In this document: in pieces, positions 16,239 through 24,855 of the stretch | Position numbering within the stretch: the first letter of the stretch is position 1 | Layout: each line of letters opens with the position of its first letter | Source of the DNA: an uncultured Collinsella sp. | GTDB taxonomy: Bacteria > Actinomycetota > Coriobacteriia > Coriobacteriales > Coriobacteriaceae | DNA length: 64,000 bases | Reading direction: 5' to 3' | Assembly: GCA_900542155.1 (NCBI GenBank) | Contig: UQMD01000003.1 | Span: forward strand, 97,876 to 161,875 | The notes under the pieces: generated by a model | Told to the model about the DNA's origin: nothing | Databases searched by the model: none | What the model saw: the letters and a program-made list of their open reading frames with translations, nothing else | Position numbers and translations under genes: made by a program

Positions 16239-17621
16239 ATGTTTGTTGGACGTCGGGAAGAGCTTGAATCCCTGGAAACCGCCTATCAAAAGGGTTCCTT
16301 TCAGTTTGCTGTAGTCTATGGAAGGCGTCGCGTAGGTAAAACTAGCCTGCTTCACGCCTTTACACAGGACAAACCCCATGTGATCTTCTTTACTGGGCAG
16401 CAAACCGTTGCAAGCGAAAATCTCGCGCTGCTCAGCCGCGAGATACTTGGCGATAGCGCCGCAGGAGCAGCGTTCCCCTCTATCCAGGTTGCACTCGAAT
16501 CCGTCTTCGAACACGCCAAGACAGAGCGAATCGTTCTGATTATTGACGAGTATCCCTACCTCGCCGAGAGCGATCCAGGCATCTCTTCGTGCCTGCAAAC
16601 GCTTATCGATCGACATAAAGACACGAGCAAGCTGTTCCTCGTACTCTGCGGGTCGTCCATGAGCTTTATGGAACACCAGGTACTAGGACACCAAAGCCCT
16701 CTTTATGGACGCCGCACCATGCAGCTGCGCATTGACCCCTTCACCATCTTCGACGCGGCGCTCATGCTTCCCGATGCACCCATCGAAAGGGTCATCGAGC
16801 TGTATTCCGTTGTTGGCGGGATGCCGCTCTATCTATCACAGCTCGATGGCGCGCGTTCCACCCAATGGAACCTTGAGCATGCGCTGCTGCGTCAAGATGC
16901 GTTTTTGTATGCCGAACCCCAGAACTATCTGCTGCAAGAGGTCCGCAGCCCGGCTATCTACAATGCCGTCATAACCGCCATTGCCAACGGCTATGTACGC
17001 TCCAAAGAGATTGCCGATGTTACCCACCTCGCAACACCACAGGTCGCGCGACTGCTCGACGCATTGATCGAGCTGCGAATCGTTGAGCGCGTCACGCCTG
17101 TTGTAAAGGCAACAAAACGTCAAGTAATCTATCGGATCTGCGACAACTTGTTTAGGTTTTGGTATCGTTTTGTTCCACAGTACGCGGGAACAATTGAGGA
17201 GGGGCTCGGAGCCGCTGTGGCCGCGCGTATCGCCAAGCATGATTTGTCCACCTTTGTGGGTCCTGCATTTGAAGAAGTGTGCCGCCAGTGGTTGATGCGG
17301 CAGGTTGTTGAGAGCGAGCTGGATGTGCTGCCCAAGGCAATCGGCTCTTGGTGGGGCACGAACCCGAACACGCGCCGGCAAGAAAAGATTGACGTTGTGC
17401 TTGAGGACGCCGATGGGGAGCTCATCGTTGGCGAGTGCAAATGGAGAAACGAGCCCGCTGACGTCGATGTGCTTGAGACGCTCATGCGTCGCGGAACATT
17501 GTTGGGCAGGCCGATCCAACGATATTACCTGTTTAGCAAGGGTGGATTTACGGAGGCATGTCGAGAGAAAGCCGCCCAAGTGAACGACACAAGGCTTATT
17601 GACCTTGAGCAGCTGCTCTAA
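16239..17621 (+). CDS. ATPase with DUF234-type nuclease-like C-terminus
   Basis: A 460-residue protein of the archaeal-type ATPase family (ATPase_2/AAA_14 with DUF234). Walker A is VYGRRRVGKTSL near the start, and Walker B is IVLIIDEYPYL. A winged-helix region follows (EIADVTHLATPQVARLLDAL). The C-terminus has the PD-(D/E)XK pattern KIDVVLEDADGELIVGECKW. Members of this family are scattered through bacteria and archaea and their role is unresolved; links to mobile DNA or defence have been proposed. GAGCGAGG precedes the ATG. A strong terminator follows, shared with the convergent gene. Confidence 0.85.
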   Translation: MFVGRREELESLETAYQKGSFQFAVVYGRRRVGKTSLLHAFTQDKPHVIFFTGQQTVASENLALLSREILGDSAAGAAFPSIQVALESVFEHAKTERIVLIIDEYPYLAESDPGISSCLQTLIDRHKDTSKLFLVLCGSSMSFMEHQVLGHQSPLYGRRTMQLRIDPFTIFDAALMLPDAPIERVIELYSVVGGMPLYLSQLDGARSTQWNLEHALLRQDAFLYAEPQNYLLQEVRSPAIYNAVITAIANGYVRSKEIADVTHLATPQVARLLDALIELRIVERVTPVVKATKRQVIYRICDNLFRFWYRFVPQYAGTIEEGLGAAVAARIAKHDLSTFVGPAFEEVCRQWLMRQVVESELDVLPKAIGSWWGTNPNTRRQEKIDVVLEDADGELIVGECKWRNEPADVDVLETLMRRGTLLGRPIQRYYLFSKGGFTEACREKAAQVNDTRLIDLEQLL

Positions 17622-17622
17622 G

Positions 17623-17658
17623 AAAAGGGGCCTGGACGCAATTTCCAGGCCCCTTTTT
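17623..17658. terminator. Bidirectional terminator between convergent genes
   Basis: AAAAGGGGCCTGG (17623-17635) pairs with CCAGGCCCC plus TTTTT (17645-17658) around a nine-base loop. A-run before and T-run after allow it to end transcription from the ATPase gene on the plus strand and from the zinc-ribbon gene on the minus strand. Confidence 0.85.
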
Positions 17659-17664
17659 CAACTT

Positions 17665-19281
17665 TTATTCAATCCCCAACTTTTTTAGTGTGCTATTGGT
17701 GCGGTCGGACATTTGGCTGCAACCAACAACGGGCACATCTGAAAATGATCCCTGACTTGAGCTTGAGAAGTCAACAAAATAATACGTGCAGTATTGATGA
17801 TTGAAATCTGTGTAGGAATTTAACGCGTTGAAATCCTTCTCGGATATCTCCTTGCCGTTAGATGCGTAATAGTCTCCAAGATTACCGCCAGAAACAGAGA
17901 CGGACCAAGCTTCGCGATTTAACACCAACGAAAGCGAATCATCCTTTTTGCCGAATAAAGACCAGTTATCGCCATAGGTTATCTGTTTACCTGAGAGCTT
18001 TGCTTTGAGCGCATCGCACATTTCGTACGTACGCTTGCCAAGTAAGACGTTTTGCTCATCATCCTTAACAAGAGGCAGGTACATCGATCCTCCGTTAGAG
18101 TTGTCGAGCCATTTTTGGCTATATATCCTTTTGATACCGCCGTCTTCCGCCGACCAAACCTCTACGGTGTAGGACTTCTGAAGCTCTTCAATATTTCCGT
18201 CCCAGGCGCTTTTCATATCGTCCGCGCTCATATCGTTAACAACCGTCACGAGCTCAGAAACGCCGTCGTTGTCGAAATCAACCAAATCAGCCAAGCAAAA
18301 ACCTCTAAGGGCTGACATATAGTCCTCAATCTCAACCATTTGAGGTTCACCATAACGCGCAAGATATTCCTGGCATTTTTGCTTATAGGCAGCGGATGCA
18401 GCAGCATTGTCCGCAGCGGCGTTTCCGTCCTTTTTGTCGCCCTCGTCCGCCTTTGCGTCTGCGCTGTCAGCCTTAGGCACCTCGAGCGAAACATCCTTCA
18501 CGGCCTCATCGGACTTGGAATTGTCGACCACCTCGACAGGAACGCTCCACTCAACCTTGGTCTTGGAGTCCTTAACGGTAAGAGTATATTTTCCCGGTTT
18601 GATATCGGGAAGCTGGCTTACCGTGAAGCCCTCGTCACCCTTAACCTCAGCATTGGTGCTGTAGCCGTTGTCGCCGTTCAGGGTCACCGAGTACTTCTTG
18701 ATCTTCTCGCCCTTTGCGTCGGTCGGGGTAATCTTGGATTCTTGGGCTACCACGATGGCCTTGTCCTGGCCGTAATGGGCAACGTCGTCGCTGGACTTGC
18801 TAAAGAACAGCAGGTAGCTAAAGATGGCAATGGCTGCCAGGCCAACGATGATACCGACGATATAGAGCGCCTTGGGGTCCTTTTTCTGTGCGGATACATT
18901 CGCCGCAGGCGCAGGGGCTGGCGCCGCGACGGGCTTGGCGACCGGATTGCTCGGCTTTGGCCGGTCGGCGCGCACGGCTGGAATCGAAGGCGTTGCATCG
19001 GACGACACGTCGTCCTTGGGCCGGTCGTCTTCTTCGTCCGCTACGGGCTCGCTCTCCACGGGCGACTTTTCCTCCCCCGCCTCGGCACCGGCGGAAGGCT
19101 CCTTCTCCGTTTCGTCACTAGCGAAAATCTCTTCCGCAGCCTCATTGATAACGGAAGGCTCTTCTGCCACTTCGTTGCTGGCAGAGTTCAGCACCGCCTT
19201 TGCATCTTCGAGTGCATAGCCACACTCGGTGCAGTATCGCAAATCGCCATCAAGCTCAAATCCACAGTTGGGACAGAACAT
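17665..19281 (-). CDS. Zinc-ribbon membrane protein with large outer domain
   Basis: A 538-residue protein. The zinc ribbon is CPNCG...CTECG (3, 6, 17, 20). An acidic linker rich in Glu, Ala and Pro runs to a membrane segment at about 141-161 (ALYIVGIIVGLAAIAIFSYL). Outside lie a domain with SVTLNGDNGYSTNAEVKGDE, an acidic Ala/Asp linker, and a domain with VDFDNDGVSELVTV, again a calcium-loop-like motif. AAGGAGGACTAAC precedes the ATG at 19281, and the upstream gene ends one base before it (TAACATG), so the two are cotranslated. Probable surface sensor. Confidence 0.75.
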   Translation of the reverse strand: MFCPNCGFELDGDLRYCTECGYALEDAKAVLNSASNEVAEEPSVINEAAEEIFASDETEKEPSAGAEAGEEKSPVESEPVADEEDDRPKDDVSSDATPSIPAVRADRPKPSNPVAKPVAAPAPAPAANVSAQKKDPKALYIVGIIVGLAAIAIFSYLLFFSKSSDDVAHYGQDKAIVVAQESKITPTDAKGEKIKKYSVTLNGDNGYSTNAEVKGDEGFTVSQLPDIKPGKYTLTVKDSKTKVEWSVPVEVVDNSKSDEAVKDVSLEVPKADSADAKADEGDKKDGNAAADNAAASAAYKQKCQEYLARYGEPQMVEIEDYMSALRGFCLADLVDFDNDGVSELVTVVNDMSADDMKSAWDGNIEELQKSYTVEVWSAEDGGIKRIYSQKWLDNSNGGSMYLPLVKDDEQNVLLGKRTYEMCDALKAKLSGKQITYGDNWSLFGKKDDSLSLVLNREAWSVSVSGGNLGDYYASNGKEISEKDFNALNSYTDFNHQYCTYYFVDFSSSSQGSFSDVPVVGCSQMSDRTNSTLKKLGIE

Positions 19282-19282
19282 G

Positions 19283-20494
19283 TTAGTCCTCCTTATCGAC
19301 TTTCACCGTTGTACCGTCCTTGACCTCATCAGGGGTTACTTCGGACCCAACTTGAGACTCATCATCCCAGGACGCAACCAAAATCTCGCAATTGCCGTCC
19401 GCAAAAGTACCGAGCTCATAGTCTTCGGTGCGATACACCAGCCCCTTGGATGTCACATACAAGCATGTTGAACCCTTGATTGAATAGTCTGAAGAATTGC
19501 TCCGCATGAGCATAGAGTTGTAGTCAGACGGATACTCTCTGTCTCTGCCTATTTCCGTAAGATACGGCCAAACTGCCGAACTCATAGAACTGGCAAGATC
19601 CTCGGTATCAATGCCAAACATATCCTGAGGACTAACAGTATCACCCGTATGCAAATCAAAAATAACACCAGTCACAACCGTGCCGCCATGCGGGCCCCAT
19701 CCCGTCGAATAGCGCTCGTCACGGATACAGAAATAGTTCTCATCCATGTACGTAACCGTCACGTTTCTCGATATGCAGGGAAATTCGCCGTCGGGGTACA
19801 ACTCAGCATCTGATTGCTCATTATCTGATGCTCGATTCGTTCGCTCCGCATCAATTTGAAGGGGCTCGAGAATCGCCTTGTTAATTTTGTCTGCAACGTC
19901 GTCTTTGGTGGAGCTCTTAAGTTGCGGATAGGACCATTCCATGTCCCTCCGCTCGCCCTGTTCGAGCATAGGGTCGACCGGAGCAGACGCCGTCAATGAC
20001 TTTGCCTCCAACGTATAGACAACTTCTTCGACCGCTCTCTCGTCCTTCTTGGGCCTTTCGGTCGCTTGCTCCTGTTGCACGGATTGCTGCTGGAGATTGG
20101 GCTCAATGACGTTCTTGTAGAGCATGAAAGCAGCGTAAGCGATGCCTGCAGCGGCGATAAATGCGGCGATCATGATAGCAAACTGCGGCACTAGGCGGTT
20201 GCCGACCTGACAGCGTTGCATAAAGAAGTTGTACATCTGGGAGTGACCGCTATTCGCGGTCTTCGAGACCGGCTCGGGGCTCGGTTCTGCTGTGGACTCG
20301 GCATTCGCGGATCCTATCGCAGAGTCCGTTTCGGTATCTGTGGGTTCCATTATGACTTCAGCGGACGATGATTCTCGCTCCGACGGCTCGGCCTCGGCCG
20401 CAGTCTTGCCCGAGAGCCCGCCCAAGGGCAGACCGCATTCGGTACAGAACCGCGCATCATCACCAATCTTGCTGCCACATTTGGGGCAAAACAT
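19283..20494 (-). CDS. Zinc-ribbon membrane protein with DUF3298/RsiV-like outer domain
   Basis: A 403-residue protein. The zinc ribbon is CPKCG...CTECG. The juxtamembrane part MQRCQVGNRLVPQFAIMIAA and following membrane segment resemble the gene at 12378. The outer domain (YMDENYFCIRDERYSTGWGP, GVIFDLHTGDTVSPQDMFG) has the look of DUF3298, the lysozyme-sensing domain of anti-sigma factor RsiV. The ATG at 20494 (MFCPKCG) is chosen over an upstream in-frame start because the zinc ribbon begins there, as in all its relatives. First gene of a two-gene operon with 17665. Confidence 0.75.
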   Translation of the reverse strand: MFCPKCGSKIGDDARFCTECGLPLGGLSGKTAAEAEPSERESSSAEVIMEPTDTETDSAIGSANAESTAEPSPEPVSKTANSGHSQMYNFFMQRCQVGNRLVPQFAIMIAAFIAAAGIAYAAFMLYKNVIEPNLQQQSVQQEQATERPKKDERAVEEVVYTLEAKSLTASAPVDPMLEQGERRDMEWSYPQLKSSTKDDVADKINKAILEPLQIDAERTNRASDNEQSDAELYPDGEFPCISRNVTVTYMDENYFCIRDERYSTGWGPHGGTVVTGVIFDLHTGDTVSPQDMFGIDTEDLASSMSSAVWPYLTEIGRDREYPSDYNSMLMRSNSSDYSIKGSTCLYVTSKGLVYRTEDYELGTFADGNCEILVASWDDESQVGSEVTPDEVKDGTTVKVDKED

Positions 20495-20506
20495 GAACCT
20501 TCTTCT

Positions 20507-20950
20507 CCTATTCCTTTTACTCTCGCTGAGTCGTGAGTTACCCACGTGCCGTTTGTTTCGTAGTTTAACTATTTCTTAAACAAATCGATGGGTCACTTGA
20601 ACAGACGCATACCCGCTCAAGCAACTCTATACCGGCTAGTTATCCTTGCTCATGACATGGGTGTCAGTGCAAGAAAATCGTTGAACAGGGTTGCTACCTC
20701 GAAGTTCGAACCGATACTGAACTTGAAGCCATCTTTATTTACCGAGATGGAGAAATCGCCGCTGATATCCATATCATGCGCGCAGCCAACCACCCCCCCC
20801 CCATTTTTCGGTCCCACCTGTCACGTTATCAGGAGCCCGAAATCGAAGAGATGGTAAAAGCCGCTTGGGGCACATGTGGTTCCATATGCCCCAAGCGGCT
20901 ATTTCGATTGCTTATGTCACAAAGAAACCTAGGTGACCTGTTTACACGCG
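20507..20950. other. Gene-free gap with a decayed coding fragment and a C10 tract
   Basis: No intact gene is supported in these 444 bases. On the plus strand a frame opens after a stop near 20655 and reads VEQGCYLEVRTDTELEAIFI, then YRDGEIAADIHIMRAANH, through a run of ten cytosines (20793-20802) to EPEIEEMVKAAW. It lacks a good start and ribosome site, so it is most likely the remnant of a gene. A terminator lies at its end. Confidence 0.4.
20859..20900. terminator. Terminator after purN
   Basis: A perfect 14-bp stem, AGCCGCTTGGGGCA (20859-20872) with its complement at 20887-20900, encloses a 14-base loop. On the minus strand it is followed by TTTTACC and lies 50 bases after the purN stop. 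Confidence 0.75.
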
Positions 20951-21649
20951 CTAGCGCGCCGGGTCGATAGCCACCTTGCCGCTCTCCAGCACGTGGACGC
21001 GACCGTCGGCGAGCATTTGTACGACCTCGGGATACAGCACATGCTCGATCGCATGGATGTGCTCCTCGAGCGTGTCGACGTCCCAGCCTTCCTCGACAGC
21101 CAGCGCGCGCTGGGCGATGATGGGGCCGTTGTCGTAGATCTCGTTGGCAAAGTGCACGGTCACGCCGGTCACCTTGACGCCGCGAGCAAACGCATCGTCA
21201 ATCGCATGGGCACCGGTAAAGCTCGGCAGCAGTGCCGGATGCAGGTTGACCACGCGATTGAGGAACGCCGCCAGCAGCGGCGTGTGCACCATGCGCATAT
21301 AGCCGGCCATCACCACGTACTCGCAGCCACGCTCGAGCAGCTCGTGCGCGATAATCTCGTCAGCCGCGATGGGGTCGGCATAGACATCCTTGGACAGCGT
21401 AAGCGTCTGGATGCCCGCGCGCTCGGCGCGCTGCAAGCCCTTGGCCGAAGGACGGCTCGACACCACAAGTTCAATCGAGGCGTTGAGCTTGCCGGCGGCG
21501 ATCAGGTCGATCAGCGCCTGCAGGTTGGTACCAGAGCCGCTGATGAGCACGCCGATCTTGAGCGGCTCGACCGTATCGGTGCCGGTCGGACGGGTGTAGG
21601 GCACATAGCCCAGGCCCTCGGCAGCAGCCATCTGCTCGTTAGCGCTCAT
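20951..21649 (-). CDS. purN: Phosphoribosylglycinamide formyltransferase (PurN)
   Basis: Formyl-tetrahydrofolate-dependent GAR transformylase, step three of purine synthesis. Landmarks are KIGVLISGSGTNLQALID, the active-site NLHPALLPSFTGAHA (catalytic Asn and His) and VTVHFANEIYDNGPII with its Asp. The chosen ATG at 21649 overlaps the purM stop by 11 bases; an ATG six codons later is possible. The first 45 or so residues before KIGVLISG are longer than in most PurN proteins. It is cotranscribed with purM. Confidence 0.93.
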   Translation of the reverse strand: MSANEQMAAAEGLGYVPYTRPTGTDTVEPLKIGVLISGSGTNLQALIDLIAAGKLNASIELVVSSRPSAKGLQRAERAGIQTLTLSKDVYADPIAADEIIAHELLERGCEYVVMAGYMRMVHTPLLAAFLNRVVNLHPALLPSFTGAHAIDDAFARGVKVTGVTVHFANEIYDNGPIIAQRALAVEEGWDVDTLEEHIHAIEHVLYPEVVQMLADGRVHVLESGKVAIDPAR

Positions 21650-22742
21650 CGGAGTACACGACCTTACCGGAACCCTCGACGCACTCGCCCACATGGAACG
21701 GCTTCTCGCCCAGCGCGACCAGAGCCTCGGTCACGGCGGCCTCGTCCTCGGGAGCGACGATCAGGCACAGGCCAACGCCCATGTTGAAGGTCTTGCATGC
21801 CTCGTTGGGCGCAAGCTCGGCCTGGCGCGACACGTAGGTGATGACGGGCGGAACGTCCCAGCCCATCTCGGCGCCGTTGCGGGTGACCACGGCGTGGACG
21901 TCGTCGGCGAGCGCGCGGTTGAGGTTCTCGGTGATACCGCCGCCGGTGATGTGGGCGATGGCGTGCACGTTAGCGCCACCGCGCAGCAGCTCCAGAATCG
22001 GCTTGACGTAGATGCGCGTAGGAGCCAGCAGAGCGTCGGCCAGCGAAGCACCGCCGAGCTCCTCGAGCGGACGGCTCAGTTCCTCGGCCTTAGCGGCGGC
22101 CTCGGGCGTACCCGGCTTGATGCCGTCGACACCGATGACCTTGCGCACGAGCGAGTAGCCGTTGGAGTGCACGCCAGTGGAGGGCAGGCCCAGGATCACG
22201 TCGCCGGGGCGAACGTTCGCGGGATCAAGCATCTTGGGACGGTCGACGACGCCCACGGTAAAGCCGGCGAGGTCGTAGTCGGCCGGAGCCATGACGCCCG
22301 GGTGCTCGGCCATCTCGCCGCCCACGAGCGCGCAGCCCGCGAGCTTGCAGCCGTCGGCCACGCCCTTGATGATCTTTGCCATGTGCTCGGCCTCAATGTG
22401 ACCGATGGCAACGTAATCCAGGAAGAACAGCGGCTCGGCGCCCGAAGCCAAAATGTCATTGACGCACATGGCGACCAGGTCCTGGCCCACCGTCTCGTGA
22501 CGGTCCATGATCTGGGCGAGCACGAGCTTGGTGCCCACGCCGTCGGTGCCGCTGATCAGGATCGGGTCTTCCATATCCTTAAGCGCGGCGGCCGAGAACA
22601 GGCCACCGAAGCCACCGATGCCGCCGATAACCTCGGGGCGGTTGGTGTCCTTGACCATCTGCTTAATAGCGTCAACGGCGCGGCCGCCCTCGGCGGTATC
22701 GACGCCGGCGTCCTCGTACGTCACATGCTTGCTGTCGCTCAT
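21639..22742 (-). CDS. purM: Phosphoribosylformylglycinamidine cyclo-ligase (PurM)
   Basis: AIR synthetase, 367 residues, step five of purine synthesis, using ATP to close the imidazole ring of FGAM. Characteristic stretches are TYEDAGVDTAEGGRAVDAIK, ISGTDGVGTKLVLA, the glycine-rich LVGGEMAEHPGV and the AHITGGGITENLNRAL loop. AGGAAGG precedes the ATG. It is flanked by purF upstream and overlaps purN downstream. About 160 bases and two hairpins separate it from purF, so it may be a separate or attenuated transcript. Confidence 0.97.
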   Translation of the reverse strand: MSDSKHVTYEDAGVDTAEGGRAVDAIKQMVKDTNRPEVIGGIGGFGGLFSAAALKDMEDPILISGTDGVGTKLVLAQIMDRHETVGQDLVAMCVNDILASGAEPLFFLDYVAIGHIEAEHMAKIIKGVADGCKLAGCALVGGEMAEHPGVMAPADYDLAGFTVGVVDRPKMLDPANVRPGDVILGLPSTGVHSNGYSLVRKVIGVDGIKPGTPEAAAKAEELSRPLEELGGASLADALLAPTRIYVKPILELLRGGANVHAIAHITGGGITENLNRALADDVHAVVTRNGAEMGWDVPPVITYVSRQAELAPNEACKTFNMGVGLCLIVAPEDEAAVTEALVALGEKPFHVGECVEGSGKVVYSDER

Positions 22743-22811
22743 CCGAGCCTTCCTCTCCCATTACCGTGGCGCCGCGCGGGCGCCAAACGGTGCTCATAGT
22801 TGCGTTCATTT

Positions 22812-22838
22812 CGGCGCGCGCCATAACAGCGCGCGCCG
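22812..22838. terminator. GC-only hairpin between purF and purM
   Basis: CGGCGCGCGC pairs with GCGCGCGCCG around CATAACA. It is a very stable stem without a uridine run, 60 bases past the purF stop. It could end or pause the purF transcript. Confidence 0.4.
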
Positions 22839-22860
22839 TCATATCAACAAAACAGCAGGT

Positions 22861-22901
22861 AAAACCTACCAAAATAAACCTGTCCCTACATGGCAGGTTT
22901 T
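22861..22901 (-). repeat. Hairpin with TAGGGACAGG loop at the end of purF
   Basis: On the minus strand AAAACCTGCCA pairs with TGGTAGGTTTT (one wobble) around a 19-base loop containing TAGGGACAGGTTTATTT. The stem starts within the purF TAA codon. It belongs to the GGGAC-loop hairpin family of this window and is a likely 3' end element. Confidence 0.5.
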
Positions 22902-24570
22902 AGGCCTCGCCGTGTTCCTCTTCCCAGCTGCGGTCGTCGTATTTCTCGACCACGGCGTCGTCGTCAAAGTGCAGCGGCTTGTCCAGGTTGCGGGGCTTAA
23001 AGCCCTCCATGAACTTGTCGCGGCCAAAGCTCTCGGGAATCGCCACGGGGTAGCGTCCGGTAAAGCACGCATCGCAGTAACCGCCCTTGGGCATGACCTT
23101 AAGCAGGCCCTCGACCGAAAGGAAGGCCAGCGAATCGGCGCCGATATACTCGCAGATCTCATCGACCGTCTTGTTGGCGCTGATAAGCTGCGACTGCACG
23201 TCGGTATCGATACCGTAGAAGCACGGCCAGATGACCTCGGGCGAGTTGATGCGGATGTGAATCTCCTTGGCGCCGGCGTTGCGCAGCATCTTGACGAGCT
23301 GCACCATAGTGGTGCCGCGGACGATGGAGTCGTCAATGACGACCAGGCGCTTGCCCTCGATGTTGTCGCGCAGCGGGTTGAGCTTCATACGCACGCCCAT
23401 GGCACGCAGCTCCTGCGTAGGCTCGATGAACGTACGGCCCACATAGCGATTCTTGATGAGGCCCTCGCCAAAGGGAATGCCGCTCTCGTGCGAATAGCCC
23501 TCCGCGGGCGGCAGGCCGGAGTCGGGCACGCCGATGACCAGGTCGGCCTCGACGGGCTCCTCATGTGCCAGCTGACGACCCATGTCATAACGGCAGGCGT
23601 AGACGCTCTTGCCGTTCATGATGGAGTCGGGGCGGGCAAAGTAGACCTGCTCAAAGATGCAGTTAGCAGGCTCTTCGGCTGCAGGCACGCCCTGCTCGGA
23701 CACAAGGCCCTCGGCGCTGATGCGCAAGATCTCGCCGGGACGGACATCGCGCACGTACTCGGCGCCCACAATGTCGAGTGCGCAGGTCTCGGAGGCAACG
23801 ACCCAGCCGCCGGCGCGGGTAACATGGGTGGTGGCGTCGACCGTCACGGCGCCGTCCTGCGACGGCAGCTGCGAAACGGATGCGGCATCGGCCTGGTCCA
23901 GACCCTCGTCCACCAGCTTGCCCAACACCAGCGGGCGGATGCCGTGCGGATCGCGGAATGCGTAGAGCGCCTGCTCGTTGATGAGCGTCATGGCATAACC
24001 GCCACGCACGAGCTCCATGGTCTTGCGAATGCCCTCGCGCAGGTGGCCCGTACGCTGGGTAAAGTAGCCGATGAGCTTGGTCGCGACCTCGGAATCCGAA
24101 TTGGAGAGGAACGGCACGCCCAGCTCAATCAGCTGGCGACGCAGCTCGTCGGTGTTGACGAGGGTACCGTTGTGCGCGAGCGCGATAATGACGCTATTGA
24201 TGGTAGAGAGGTGCGGCTGAGAGGCTTCCCAGCTCTTGGCGCCGGCGGTGCCGTAGCGCACATGACCCACGGCCAGCTGACCGGAGAGCGTCGACAGGTC
24301 GGCGTTGGAGAACACGCGGTCGAGCAGGCCCAGATCCTTGCGGACCATAACCGTACCGCCGTCACCCACGGCGATTCCCGCCGATTCCTGGCCGCGATGC
24401 TGCAGCGCGCGCAGACCAAAGTACGTCAGTCGAGCCACATCGCGATCGGGTGCCCACACACCAAAAACACCGCATTCCTCATGCAGCTGGTCGGAGTCCG
24501 GATCATACGTCGACATGGTGTTCACCTGTCCCGTGGCACGCTCGGCCGCGCGGATGGTTTCTTGAGACAT
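22900..24570 (-). CDS. purF: Amidophosphoribosyltransferase (PurF)
   Basis: First committed enzyme of purine synthesis, making phosphoribosylamine from PRPP and glutamine; 556 residues. The nucleophile is Cys33 in HEECGVFGVW, so a 32-residue propeptide must be cleaved, as in the Bacillus type. The PRPP loop is KRLVVIDDSIVRGTTM. Cysteines in YCDACFTGRYP and SETCALDIVG fit the iron-sulfur-binding, oxygen-sensitive class. GAGGGGATGCC precedes the ATG. A TATAAT-like -10 lies at 24612-24617 on the minus strand. Confidence 0.97.
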   Translation of the reverse strand: MSQETIRAAERATGQVNTMSTYDPDSDQLHEECGVFGVWAPDRDVARLTYFGLRALQHRGQESAGIAVGDGGTVMVRKDLGLLDRVFSNADLSTLSGQLAVGHVRYGTAGAKSWEASQPHLSTINSVIIALAHNGTLVNTDELRRQLIELGVPFLSNSDSEVATKLIGYFTQRTGHLREGIRKTMELVRGGYAMTLINEQALYAFRDPHGIRPLVLGKLVDEGLDQADAASVSQLPSQDGAVTVDATTHVTRAGGWVVASETCALDIVGAEYVRDVRPGEILRISAEGLVSEQGVPAAEEPANCIFEQVYFARPDSIMNGKSVYACRYDMGRQLAHEEPVEADLVIGVPDSGLPPAEGYSHESGIPFGEGLIKNRYVGRTFIEPTQELRAMGVRMKLNPLRDNIEGKRLVVIDDSIVRGTTMVQLVKMLRNAGAKEIHIRINSPEVIWPCFYGIDTDVQSQLISANKTVDEICEYIGADSLAFLSVEGLLKVMPKGGYCDACFTGRYPVAIPESFGRDKFMEGFKPRNLDKPLHFDDDAVVEKYDDRSWEEEHGEA

Positions 24571-24855
24571 GGCATCCCCTCAGAGCCTCGTTATTTGGCG
24601 TTACCCGCCCTATTATACGCACGGCAAGACAAGCACTCCCGTGCATGAGCAGCGCTTTTTAAAAGCCCACTGAGCTTATAATCCGTTTTGCGGCCAAACA
24701 TTTTATCGGTCTGTCCAATGCAAGCGCCCACGCCCCCAGATGGCCGCCGCGTCCACCGTTGGGGATTACAAAGTTGCAATTGGGACGTTCGTCCTGTCTT
24801 TTGTCAGGTCGGCAGCGTATCCTTATAACCTGAAACAAAGCGAGAAAGGTTCTGT

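Noticed and set aside
14778..17621. A complete antiphage island
   Set aside because: A DUF234 ATPase/nuclease and a zinc-finger regulator alone are not enough. No known defence gene set, integrase or phage remnant is adjacent.
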